A DNA stretch of 64,000 nt from Sphingomonas sp. Leaf21. Its GTDB lineage: Bacteria; Pseudomonadota; Alphaproteobacteria; Sphingomonadales; Sphingomonadaceae. Of this stretch, positions 1-7,791 are shown piece by piece. The notes under the pieces were generated by a model. The model did not search any database. It saw only the letters and a list, made by a program, of their open reading frames with translations, and had not been told where the DNA came from. The position numbers and the translations under genes are program-made. The stretch spans positions 227,171-291,170 of the forward strand of contig NZ_CAKASM010000002.1 of NCBI RefSeq assembly GCF_916858675.1, given 5' to 3'. Each line of letters opens with the position of its first letter. Position 1 is the stretch's first letter.

Positions 1-2576
1 CCGCGCAGCGGCTTGTCCGTGCCGATCCGCATTCCCACCGCCGCGCCGCAGACGACATAGGCCGGGGGCAGCCCCTCGACCATCGTGCCGGTGCTCGACA
101 GGTCGCGGATGCGCACGTCGATCGTCGCGCTGCCCGACAGGACTTGCGCGGCGCGCAGGATCTTGGCGCGCGGGCGGCGATTGGACTTGAGCCCGATCGG
201 CTCGATGCGACCGTCCAGCTCGCCCAGGATGCGGTGGACCTCGCTCTGGCCCGCGGGGCGGCCATAGACGAAGCCCTGGATATGGCTGCATCCCAGATCG
301 CGGATCAGCGCGATCTCGTCCTGGATCTCGACGCCCTCGGCGGTGGTTTCCATGCCCAGCGTGTCGGCCAGCGTGACGATCGCGCGGATGATCGCGGCGT
401 TGCGGCTGCCGGTGCGGATCGCGCCGCGGACGAAGGACTGGTCGATCTTGATCTTGTCGAACGGCGCGTGGCGCAGATAGCCCAGCGAGGAATAGCCCGT
501 CCCGAAATCGTCGAGCGCCAGCCGGACGCCCAGCGCCTTGAGCGCGGCGAACTGGCGTTCCGACTCCTGGCTGTCGTTCAGGAAGACACTCTCGGTGATC
601 TCCAGCTCGAGCCGCGCCGGGTCCAGCCCCGACTGGGCCAGCGCCTGCGCCACCAGCGCGGGGAGATGCGGCTTGGCGAACTGGATCGACGAGACGTTGA
701 CCGCCACCCGCGCAGGGTGCGGCCAGCTTGCCGCCTCGGTACAGGCGGTGCGCATCACCCATTCGCCGATCTGTTCGATCAGCCCGCATTCCTCCGCGAC
801 CGGCACGAACTGTCCGGGCGAGATGGCGCCCTGGGTCGGGTGGTTCCAGCGCAACAGCGCCTCGAAGCCGACGACCTGCGAATCGCGGGTCGACACGACC
901 GGCTGATAGGCGAGATGGAACTGCCCCTGCGCGATCGCGACGCGCAGATCCTCCTCCATACGCTTGCGGCTGCGCGCGCCCTCCAGCATCGCCTCGGCAT
1001 AGAAGCGGTGGACGCCGCGCCCGTCGCCCTTGGCGGCATAGAGGCCCAGATCGGCGTTGCGGATCAGCGTCTGCGAATCCGCGCCGTCCTGGGGCGCGAT
1101 GGCGATGCCGATCGAACAGCCGATCGTCACCTCGTTGCCCTGAATGTCATAGGGGTGCGACAGCGCCGCGATGATCTCGTTCGCCAGGCTGGCGAGCCGG
1201 TCGCGCGCGTCTATGCCCGGCAGCAGGATCTGGAACTCGTCGCCGCCCAGGCGCCCGACCAGCCCGACATCGCCGACCACCTGTTCCAGCCGCCGCGCGA
1301 CCTGTTGCAACAGCAGATCGCCCGCCGGATGGCCCAGCGTATCGTTGACCGCCTTGAACCGGTCGAGGTCCATCAGGAACAGCGCGGTCGGGCGATAGGG
1401 GGTGACCGACTGTTTGAGGGTCTTGTCGAGCGACAGCTTCATCCGCTGGCGGTTGGCGAGGCCCGTCAGGCTGTCGAACAGCGCCAGGCGCGTGATCTCC
1501 GCTTCCGAACGCCGCTTCTCGGTCAGGTCGGAGCCGGACCCGATGAAGCCCCGGAACCGCCCGACGCTGTCGATGATCGGGCGGCCCGAGATCGACCACC
1601 AACGCTCGGTCACCGGGCCGTCGGCCACCGCGCAGACGGTATAGTCGGAAAAGCTGGTGCGCGAGGCCATGTGGAAGGACAGGGTCCGCTCGGACCCGGG
1701 CGCGGAGGAGTCCATCTGGAACAGGTCGGTCAGCAGCCGTCCGGCGCTGGCGATCCCCGACGCCGCCAGATCGTCGGCGACCTTGCGCGACAAATAGGTC
1801 AGCCGCCCCTGCCGGTCGGTTTCCCAGAACCAGCCGGTGCCATGTTCCTCGAACTCGGCGATCATCTTGACCGCCTGCAGGCCCTGGCCGAATTCCTGCT
1901 CACGCGCGCGGGCGGTCGCATAGTCGAGCTGCCCCATCCGGATCGCCTTGACGACCAGCAACAGCAGGGCGGGGACCACCCCCGCCAGGATCGGCAGGAC
2001 CGGTATGCCCCAGGCGAGCGCGGCGATCGGCGCGAGGAAGGCGAAGCCGAAGGAATAGCCGACCATCGCCGCGCGCACCGGGTTCAGCATCGCGGCGGTC
2101 ACCCACATGGCGCAGGCCAGCGCCAGCGCCGAGCCCCAGCCATCCGCGCCGTGATGATCGTGCGCGACGATGAACAGGAGTGGCCCGGTCGCGAGCGACT
2201 GGACCAGGCTCATCACGCCCAGCTGCTGCTTGAGCTGGTAGAGCGGCCTCTGCCGCGTGATGCCGTGATGCAGGCTGACCCCGATCACCACTGCGACCAG
2301 CAACGGCGCGGCGCAGGCGACCGACTTCTGGATCAGCATCTCGCGCGAATCACCCAGCAGGCTGAAGCCGAGAATCACCGCCATCGCCGCGACATTCTGC
2401 AGTATCGCCAGCGGCCAGGTGCGGCACAGCGTGCGCAACCGGTTGAGATGCAACGCGATCAGCAGCTCGTCATTATCTTCGACAAGGCCGATCAGGGCGA
2501 GCAGCGGTATTCGGTCGGTGGTGGCGGACGACATGCGCGGTTTGCGATCCCAGGGAATTGGGTCCGGTCGTGCCAT
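1..2576 (-). CDS. Membrane-bound PAS-GGDEF-EAL-PilZ cyclic-di-GMP protein (C-terminus beyond window)
   Basis: This gene makes and/or degrades the second messenger cyclic di-GMP at the inner membrane. Read leftward, one unbroken frame gives an N-terminal block of about six hydrophobic helices (residues 40-205), a PAS-like sensor region (about 225-350), a GGDEF domain with an intact GGDEF motif at about 430-434, an EAL domain with EALLRW at about 558 and DDFGTGYSSLGYL, and then a PilZ-like tail from about 786 (NRRPRAKIL, DLSSTG). Numbering is from the ATG at 2534; an in-frame ATG at 2576 adds 14 residues and neither has a strong ribosome site. The GGDEF motif suggests a competent cyclase and the EAL motif a competent esterase; the PilZ part could sense the product. 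The gene diverges from fumarase. It is cut by the window edge after about 844 codons, so the PilZ domain is incomplete. Confidence 0.9.
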   Translation of the reverse strand, partial: MARPDPIPWDRKPRMSSATTDRIPLLALIGLVEDNDELLIALHLNRLRTLCRTWPLAILQNVAAMAVILGFSLLGDSREMLIQKSVACAAPLLVAVVIGVSLHHGITRQRPLYQLKQQLGVMSLVQSLATGPLLFIVAHDHHGADGWGSALALACAMWVTAAMLNPVRAAMVGYSFGFAFLAPIAALAWGIPVLPILAGVVPALLLLVVKAIRMGQLDYATARAREQEFGQGLQAVKMIAEFEEHGTGWFWETDRQGRLTYLSRKVADDLAASGIASAGRLLTDLFQMDSSAPGSERTLSFHMASRTSFSDYTVCAVADGPVTERWWSISGRPIIDSVGRFRGFIGSGSDLTEKRRSEAEITRLALFDSLTGLANRQRMKLSLDKTLKQSVTPYRPTALFLMDLDRFKAVNDTLGHPAGDLLLQQVARRLEQVVGDVGLVGRLGGDEFQILLPGIDARDRLASLANEIIAALSHPYDIQGNEVTIGCSIGIAIAPQDGADSQTLIRNADLGLYAAKGDGRGVHRFYAEAMLEGARSRKRMEEDLRVAIAQGQFHLAYQPVVSTRDSQVVGFEALLRWNHPTQGAISPGQFVPVAEECGLIEQIGEWVMRTACTEAASWPHPARVAVNVSSIQFAKPHLPALVAQALAQSGLDPARLELEITESVFLNDSQESERQFAALKALGVRLALDDFGTGYSSLGYLRHAPFDKIKIDQSFVRGAIRTGSRNAAIIRAIVTLADTLGMETTAEGVEIQDEIALIRDLGCSHIQGFVYGRPAGQSEVHRILGELDGRIEPIGLKSNRRPRAKILRAAQVLSGSATIDVRIRDLSSTGTMVEGLPPAYVVCGAAVGMRIGTDKPLR

Positions 2577-2672
2577 GATCGGTGTTAAAAATGATTGAAG
2601 CCGGGTCGGGTCGGCCGCCGCGAGGTCACGTCGACGTTGCGTGCGGGCCGTGGCTGTCGCAAAAGGCGGCGC

Positions 2673-4196
2673 ATGACGACCCTGATCCGCGATACCGACC
2701 TGATCGAGAGCGTGGCCGACGCGCTCCAGTTCATCAGCTACTACCACCCGATGGATTATATCCGCGCGCTCGGCAAAGCCTATGAGGCGGAGAAGAGCCC
2801 GGCGGCCAAGGACGCCATCGCGCAGATCCTGACCAACAGCCGGATGTGTGCCGAGGGGCATCGCCCGATATGCCAGGACACCGGCATCGTCACCGTCTTC
2901 GTCAAATGGGGCCAGGATTGCCGTCTGTCGGGCGACCGGTCGCTTCAGCAAGTGGTCGATGAAGGTGTGCGCCGGGCGTATCTGCACCCCGAAAACAAGC
3001 TCCGCGCCTCGATCCTGGCCGATCCGGCCTTCACCCGCCGCAACACCAAGGACAACACGCCCTCGGTCCTGCATGTCGAGATGGTGCCGGGCAACACGGT
3101 CACGGTCGATGTCGCGGCCAAGGGCGGCGGATCGGAGAACAAGTCCAAGTTCAAGATGATGAACCCGTCCGACTCGATCGTCGACTGGGTGCTGGAGATG
3201 GTGCCGCAAATGGGTGCCGGCTGGTGCCCGCCGGGGATGCTGGGCATCGGCATCGGCGGCACGGCCGAAAAGGCGGTCCTGCTCGCCAAGGAATCGCTGA
3301 TGGGCGCGATCGACATGGGGCAGCTCAAGGAACGCGGGCCGCGCAACGATATCGAGGCGTTGCGCATCGAGCTGTTCGACAAGGTCAATGCGCTCGGCAT
3401 CGGCGCGCAGGGGCTGGGCGGGCTGTCCACCATCCTCGACGTCAAGATCCTCGACTGGCCGACGCACGCCGCGTCCAAGCCGGTCGCGATGATCCCCAAT
3501 TGCGCCGCGACCCGCCATGCGCATTTCACGCTGGACGGCTCGGGACCGGTCTATCTGGAAGCGCCCAAGCTGGAGGAATGGCCCAAGGTCGACTGGAAGC
3601 CGGACCTGCAGGCGGCCAAGCGCGTCGACCTTAACACGCTGACGCCGGACGAGGTGAAGAGCTGGAAGCATGGCGACCGGCTGCTCCTCAACGGCAAGAT
3701 GCTCACCGGGCGTGATGCCGCGCACAAGCGGATCAAGGACATGCTCGATCGTGGCGAGGACCTGCCCGTCGAGTTCAAGGGCCGGGTGATCTATTATGTC
3801 GGACCCGTGGACCCGGTCGGCGAGGAAGTGGTCGGCCCGGCTGGCCCCACCACCGCGACGCGCATGGACAAGTTCACCCGCATGATGCTCGACCAGGGCC
3901 TGCTGGCGATGGTCGGCAAGGCGGAACGCGGACCGGCAGCGACCGATGCGATCCGCGAATACCGGTCCGCCTATCTGATGGCGGTCGGCGGCGCGGCCTA
4001 TCTCGTCGCGCGCGCGATCAAGGGATCGAAGGTCGTCGGCTTCGAGGATCTGGGCATGGAGGCGATCTACGAGTTCGACGTGGAGAACTTCCCCGTCACC
4101 GTCGCGGTCGATTCCGAGGGCCAGAACGTCCACACGCTGGCCCCGCTGGTGTGGCGCGAGAAGATCGCGAAGGAAGGGCTGCTGACCCCGGCGTGA
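2673..4196 (+). CDS. fumA: Class I (iron-sulfur) fumarate hydratase
   Basis: The 507-aa protein interconverts fumarate and malate in the citric acid cycle. It is the oxygen-labile 4Fe-4S class, not the class II FumC type. Likely cluster cysteines are C67 (RPICQDTG), the one in GWCPPGML and the one in IPNCAATRHAH. The N-terminal alpha-type and C-terminal beta-type fumarase regions are fused in one chain, as in E. coli FumA. An upstream in-frame ATG at 2595 exists, but the start at 2673 follows AAAAGG at a good distance and gives the family N-terminus. It stands alone, divergent from the cyclic-di-GMP gene, and is followed by palindromic repeats rather than another gene. Confidence 0.95.
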   Translation: MTTLIRDTDLIESVADALQFISYYHPMDYIRALGKAYEAEKSPAAKDAIAQILTNSRMCAEGHRPICQDTGIVTVFVKWGQDCRLSGDRSLQQVVDEGVRRAYLHPENKLRASILADPAFTRRNTKDNTPSVLHVEMVPGNTVTVDVAAKGGGSENKSKFKMMNPSDSIVDWVLEMVPQMGAGWCPPGMLGIGIGGTAEKAVLLAKESLMGAIDMGQLKERGPRNDIEALRIELFDKVNALGIGAQGLGGLSTILDVKILDWPTHAASKPVAMIPNCAATRHAHFTLDGSGPVYLEAPKLEEWPKVDWKPDLQAAKRVDLNTLTPDEVKSWKHGDRLLLNGKMLTGRDAAHKRIKDMLDRGEDLPVEFKGRVIYYVGPVDPVGEEVVGPAGPTTATRMDKFTRMMLDQGLLAMVGKAERGPAATDAIREYRSAYLMAVGGAAYLVARAIKGSKVVGFEDLGMEAIYEFDVENFPVTVAVDSEGQNVHTLAPLVWREKIAKEGLLTPA

Positions 4197-4228
4197 TGAC
4201 GGCGCAGTAACGCGCGCGAGGGGGGCGG

Positions 4229-4373
4229 CCCCTCCACCACCGGGCTATCGCCCGGCGGTCCCCCTCCCCAAGCCGAGCTTGGGGAGGATTCGGGATGTTC
4301 CGCGTCGTTCGACCTTTCCCAATCCTCCCCATCTTCGATGGGGAGGGGGACCATGCTTAGCATGGTGGAGGGG
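4229..4373. repeat. Inverted pair of type-A intergenic palindromic elements
   Basis: Two copies of a roughly 50-60 bp unit face each other (4229-4287 and 4324-4373). Each unit has an outer hairpin (CCTCCCCA...TGGGGAGG), then GGGACC, a small inner hairpin and GGTGGAGGGG. The same unit recurs at 5798-5933, 63732-63875 and 63908-64000. No gene is seen in the rest of the 4197-4442 gap. Confidence 0.85.
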
Positions 4374-4442
4374 CGGGCAACGCCACGAGGCTTGCTCCTC
4401 CCCCTTTCGCTCAGGCTGAACGGGGGACCGAGGCAGGCGGCA

Positions 4443-4946
4443 TCACTCGTCCTCCCGGTCCCACCGCACGGTCCAGCTGGCATGGGCGGTGGGCATGGTC
4501 GAGACGATCGTCATGAGCAGAAACCCGGTCGCGGTCAGGACCTCCGACATTCGCGGCATCGTCCATCCGGCGAAATTGGCCCATGCCCCCAGCAGGATCA
4601 GGCCGAGCGGTACGGTCACCGAAACGACGGCATAGGTGAAGGCGATGGCGCGGGCCCGCGTCGCCACGTCCCATTCATCGACCCGCTCCGTACTGCCGAC
4701 CGGCTTGAGCGGTCCGAAGATCCGCATGAAGTTTCCCGCGGAGAAGCCGACGATCAGAATGACATAGCCCAGAAGCGCCTGTCGCGGCGACGCCAGCACC
4801 AGCGCAAAGCCAATCGCCGCCAGTCCCAGCGCGAGGGTGGCGGGGCCACGCAGCGGGCGACGTCGCGGTCGACCCTCGGCAAAGGCGGGAACACCCGTCC
4901 AGCGCACCATGGCGTCGAGGCGTTCGAAAAATCTCTGGTTCGTCAC
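4443..4946 (-). CDS. Four-helix membrane protein of unknown function (second of a pair)
   Basis: The 167-aa protein has four predicted membrane helices. It starts at a GTG that overlaps the stop of the upstream gene by four bases (GTGA), so the two are translationally coupled. After the second helix it carries the segment VDEWDVATRARAIAF. The upstream gene has a matching segment (YDEFEQTALLRATALAF), so the two look like diverged paralogues. The acidic-Glu plus RARA pattern before a helix is reminiscent of the small DUF2178-type membrane proteins that often sit beside XRE regulators, but I cannot confirm membership. Function is not known. Confidence 0.8.
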   Translation of the reverse strand: MTNQRFFERLDAMVRWTGVPAFAEGRPRRRPLRGPATLALGLAAIGFALVLASPRQALLGYVILIVGFSAGNFMRIFGPLKPVGSTERVDEWDVATRARAIAFTYAVVSVTVPLGLILLGAWANFAGWTMPRMSEVLTATGFLLMTIVSTMPTAHASWTVRWDREDE

Positions 4947-5428
4947 AGCGGTTCGTCCTCCGCATCGGGCATCGGAATCATGAATTCGGCGAAGGTCGCC
5001 GGCAGCGAAACGCCCGTAGCCACCAGCGCCGTGATCCACCCGACCCACTCCATCGGCCGGGTCGGTATCGGCCAACCTGTCTCCGGCGAAACCGCCAGCA
5101 TACCAAACAGCAGTGCGGTCAGTACGATGTAAGTGGCGAAAGCCAGTGCGGTGGCGCGCAGCAGCGCGGTCTGTTCGAACTCGTCATAGGCGGCGAGCCC
5201 CCGCCTGGTCACCCAGTCGCCGCGGCCAAAAGGCGATATCGACAGGAAATAGGCGGGAAGCAGCATGACGGCGAAGGGTGGGTGATCGCCTCGCATCAGC
5301 AATCCGCTCGCCAACGCGACCACGGTCGATCCCGCCAGCCCCCACCGCACCCGATAACGCCGCCGCCGCTGCCTCAGGCTGGCGGCGTGCCATTTGCGAG
5401 CGTCATATCCGTCGCGATAGCCGGTCAT
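4943..5428 (-). CDS. Four-helix membrane protein of unknown function (first of a pair)
   Basis: The 161-aa protein has a short basic cytoplasmic N-terminus (RQRRRRYRVRW) and four predicted membrane helices. The start at 5428 is chosen because GGAGG lies seven bases before it; a longer open frame to 5563 runs through the intergenic region and is not convincing. A gap of 55 bp separates it from the XRE regulator upstream and it overlaps the next gene by four bases, so the three probably form one transcript. The conserved DEFEQ...RATALAF segment matches its neighbour. The role is unknown; the context suggests control by the XRE protein. Confidence 0.8.
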   Translation of the reverse strand: MTGYRDGYDARKWHAASLRQRRRRYRVRWGLAGSTVVALASGLLMRGDHPPFAVMLLPAYFLSISPFGRGDWVTRRGLAAYDEFEQTALLRATALAFATYIVLTALLFGMLAVSPETGWPIPTRPMEWVGWITALVATGVSLPATFAEFMIPMPDAEDEPL

Positions 5429-5483
5429 GCGATATCCTCCCACGCGAGAAAGGGGATGGCGGTTTGGAAGGCGTATCGTCCCA

Positions 5484-5720
5484 TCACGCGTCTCCATCCC
5501 GGCGCAGTGCGTCGGTGAGCGAGGGGAAGGGGGACAGGGAAAAGACCAGCTCGACCGGCGCATCGAAATAGGCGGCGATCTTCAGGCCCAGTTCCAGGCT
5601 GGGCTTATAGTCGCCGCGTTCGAGATAGCCGATCGTCTGCGGGTTGACGCCGACCGCCTCCGCGAGCTCGCGCCGGGATATGGCGCGGTCGTTGCGGAAC
5701 AGGGCGATGCGGTTGTGCAT
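5484..5720 (-). CDS. Small XRE-family helix-turn-helix regulator
   Basis: The 78-aa protein is almost entirely one Cro/CI-type DNA-binding domain. The helix-turn-helix reads ISRRELAEAVGVNPQTIGYL followed by ERGDYKPSLELGLKIA, the usual XRE signature. It is the first gene of a three-gene leftward unit with two membrane proteins. Two perfect palindromes lie at and just upstream of its start codon, one overlapping the ATG, which suggests autorepression. There is no strong Shine-Dalgarno sequence before the ATG. The C-terminal tail after the helix-turn-helix (PVELVFSLSPF) is short, so no ligand domain is visible. Confidence 0.9.
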   Translation of the reverse strand: MHNRIALFRNDRAISRRELAEAVGVNPQTIGYLERGDYKPSLELGLKIAAYFDAPVELVFSLSPFPSLTDALRRDGDA

Positions 5721-5756
5721 ATAGGTAACCTATATGCCCTGTTGTGTTTACACAAC
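5719..5756. promoter_or_regulatory. Two perfect palindromes, candidate operators of the XRE gene
   Basis: The first palindrome is ATATAGGT-A-ACCTATAT at 5719-5735 and overlaps the XRE start codon. The second is GTTGTGT-TT-ACACAAC at 5741-5756. On the minus strand TTGTGT and TATAGG lie 15 bp apart and could be weak -35 and -10 boxes, so a protein bound to either palindrome would block transcription or translation initiation. Confidence 0.55.
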
Positions 5757-5797
5757 GATTCGTTTCGATGATGAACGATACCGATCCTAAATCACAT

Positions 5798-5933
5798 CCT
5801 CCCCATCGCCCGATGGGGAGGGGGACCATGCGAAGCATGGTGGAGGGGCGGGCAACGCCAGAGAGGACACCGGCCCCTCCACCACCAGGCAGCCGCCCGG
5901 CGGTCCCCCTTCCCCAAGGCGAGCTTGGGGAGG
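5798..5933. repeat. Inverted pair of type-A intergenic palindromic elements
   Basis: Units at 5798-5848 and 5874-5933 face each other. They share the hairpin, GGGACC and GGTGGAGGGG layout of the 4229-4373 pair, including a GGGCGGGCAACGCCA tail. They fill the gap between the XRE gene and the acyl-CoA synthetase stop codon. Confidence 0.85.
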
Positions 5934-5941
5934 AACGGGGA

Positions 5942-7732
5942 TCAGTTCTTGTAGAGCGCGTCCAGCCGTTCGCCATACACCTCGCGCAGCACGTGGCGGC
6001 GGATCTTCAGCGAGGGGGTGAGCTGCTCGTTCTCGATCGCGAAGGGCTCGTCGGCGATGATGAAGCGGCGGATGCGTTCGGTGACCGACAGGTCGCGATT
6101 GACCCGGTCGATCGCCGCCGAGATGGCGCCCCGGAAATCGAGATCGTCGTCCAGCGCGGCGCGGTTGCAGCCGGTGCCCGACTTCGCGCACCATTCGGCG
6201 GTCCATTCCGCGTCGGGTACGATCAGCGCGACCATATAGGGCCGCCGGTCGCCGGCGATCATCGCCTGACCGATCTCGGGCTGGAGGGTCAGCATCCCCT
6301 CGACCTTCTGGGGGGCGACATTCTCGCCCTTGTCGTTGATGATCAGGTCCTTCTTGCGGTCGGTGATGCGAAGCCGCCCCGCCGCGTCGAACTCGCCGAT
6401 ATCGCCGGTATGGAGCCAGCCATCCTTGAGCACCCGGTCGGTCTCGACCGGGTTGCGCCAATAGCCGTGCATGACCAGCTCGCCGCGCACCAATATCTCG
6501 CCATCCTCGGCGATCCGAACCTCGGTATCCGCCAGCGGCGGGCCGACCGTCTCCATCCGCACGCCCGCCTTGGGACGGTTGCAGGCGATGACGGGCGCGG
6601 CCTCGGTCTGGCCATAGCCCTGCAACAGGGTGAGGCCGATCGAGTGGAAGAACAGTCCGATCTCGGGATTGAGCGGCGCGCCGCCCGACACCATCGCCTT
6701 CAACCGGCCGCCGAACTTCTGGGAGATCTTGGGCTTGAACAGCGTGTTGACCGCCAGTTGCGCGGGAAAGTCGATCAGTCGGCGCCTGCCGTCATAGCTC
6801 CGTGCACCCAGCGCCAGCGCCTGGTCGAGCAGGCGCGCGCCAAGCCCGCCCTTCTTCTCGATCGCCTTGGCGATGCGGGTATGCAGCACCTCGAACAGCC
6901 GGGGCACGACGAACATGATCGTCGGGCGCACCTCCTCGATATTGGCGGCGAGCTTGTCGAGCCCCTCGGCATAATAGATCTGCCCGCCCAGCGAGATGGG
7001 GAAATGCTGACCCCCGGTATGTTCATAGGCGTGGGAGAGGGGGAGGAAGGACAGGAACACCTCGTCCCCCCAGCCGAAATCCTCGGCGATGACGGCGCTG
7101 CACCCGGCGCAATTGTGCAGGATCGCGCCGTGATGCTGCATCACCCCGCGCGGCGCGCCGCCGGTGCCCGAGGTGTAGATGATGCAGGCCAGGTCCTCGC
7201 GGGTGAAGTCGGCCGCCGCCGCGACCGTCTCCGGCGCGGTCGGATGTTCGGCGATCATCGCGTCATATTGGCGGCATTCGATCTGCGACGGGCCCAGGCG
7301 GAGCGGTTCGAACCCGATCACCGTCTGGACATGGTTGGAACGCAGCGCCGCGGGCATCAGCGTCGTCGCCAGCTTCTGGGTCGAGACGATGATCGCGCGC
7401 GCGCCCGAATTCTCGATGATATGGGTGTGATCGCGCTCGGTATTGGTCGTGTAGGTCGGCACGGTGACGCATCCCGCCGCCATGATCGCCAGGTCGGCGA
7501 TGCACCATTCGGGGCGGTTCTCCGACACCAGCATCACCCGGTCGCCACGTTGCAGCCCGGCGGCCTTCAGCCCCGTCGACAGGCTGGCGACCCGTCGTGC
7601 CGTCTCCGCCCAGCTGATCGCGTGCCAGGTGCCGCCCTGCTTGCGCCAGAGGAACGGCGCGTCGCCCTTCTCGGCGGCGCGCGCGAAGAACATGGTCACG
7701 AGATTGGGGAAATATTCGAGCGTTCGCATCAT
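5942..7732 (-). CDS. Long-chain fatty acid-CoA ligase (AMP-forming)
   Basis: The 596-aa protein activates fatty acids as acyl-adenylates and then acyl-CoA thioesters. The phosphate-binding loop is YTSGTGGAPRGV. Further signatures are GYGQTEAAPV and the C-terminal hinge and catalytic region GWLHTGDIGEFD...RITDRKKDLII with Lys in NVAPQKVE. Length and motifs fit the FAA1-like (COG1022) branch of the family rather than E. coli FadD. The start at the first of two adjacent ATG codons (7732) follows GGGAGAGG; the longer open frame upstream belongs to another gene on the same strand. It is the last gene of a leftward run pyrD-ggt-ligase, 59 bp after ggt. Confidence 0.9.
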   Translation of the reverse strand: MMRTLEYFPNLVTMFFARAAEKGDAPFLWRKQGGTWHAISWAETARRVASLSTGLKAAGLQRGDRVMLVSENRPEWCIADLAIMAAGCVTVPTYTTNTERDHTHIIENSGARAIIVSTQKLATTLMPAALRSNHVQTVIGFEPLRLGPSQIECRQYDAMIAEHPTAPETVAAAADFTREDLACIIYTSGTGGAPRGVMQHHGAILHNCAGCSAVIAEDFGWGDEVFLSFLPLSHAYEHTGGQHFPISLGGQIYYAEGLDKLAANIEEVRPTIMFVVPRLFEVLHTRIAKAIEKKGGLGARLLDQALALGARSYDGRRRLIDFPAQLAVNTLFKPKISQKFGGRLKAMVSGGAPLNPEIGLFFHSIGLTLLQGYGQTEAAPVIACNRPKAGVRMETVGPPLADTEVRIAEDGEILVRGELVMHGYWRNPVETDRVLKDGWLHTGDIGEFDAAGRLRITDRKKDLIINDKGENVAPQKVEGMLTLQPEIGQAMIAGDRRPYMVALIVPDAEWTAEWCAKSGTGCNRAALDDDLDFRGAISAAIDRVNRDLSVTERIRRFIIADEPFAIENEQLTPSLKIRRHVLREVYGERLDALYKN

Positions 7733-7791
7733 GCCTCTCCCACCGGCCCGTATCGCGCGAACTGGAACGCGCGACCGGGCTCTTTGTTTGC

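Noticed and set aside
144..2588. 814-codon plus-strand open frame
   Set aside because: It mirrors the cyclic-di-GMP gene, whose GGDEF, EAL and PilZ motifs are all read on the minus strand in one frame.
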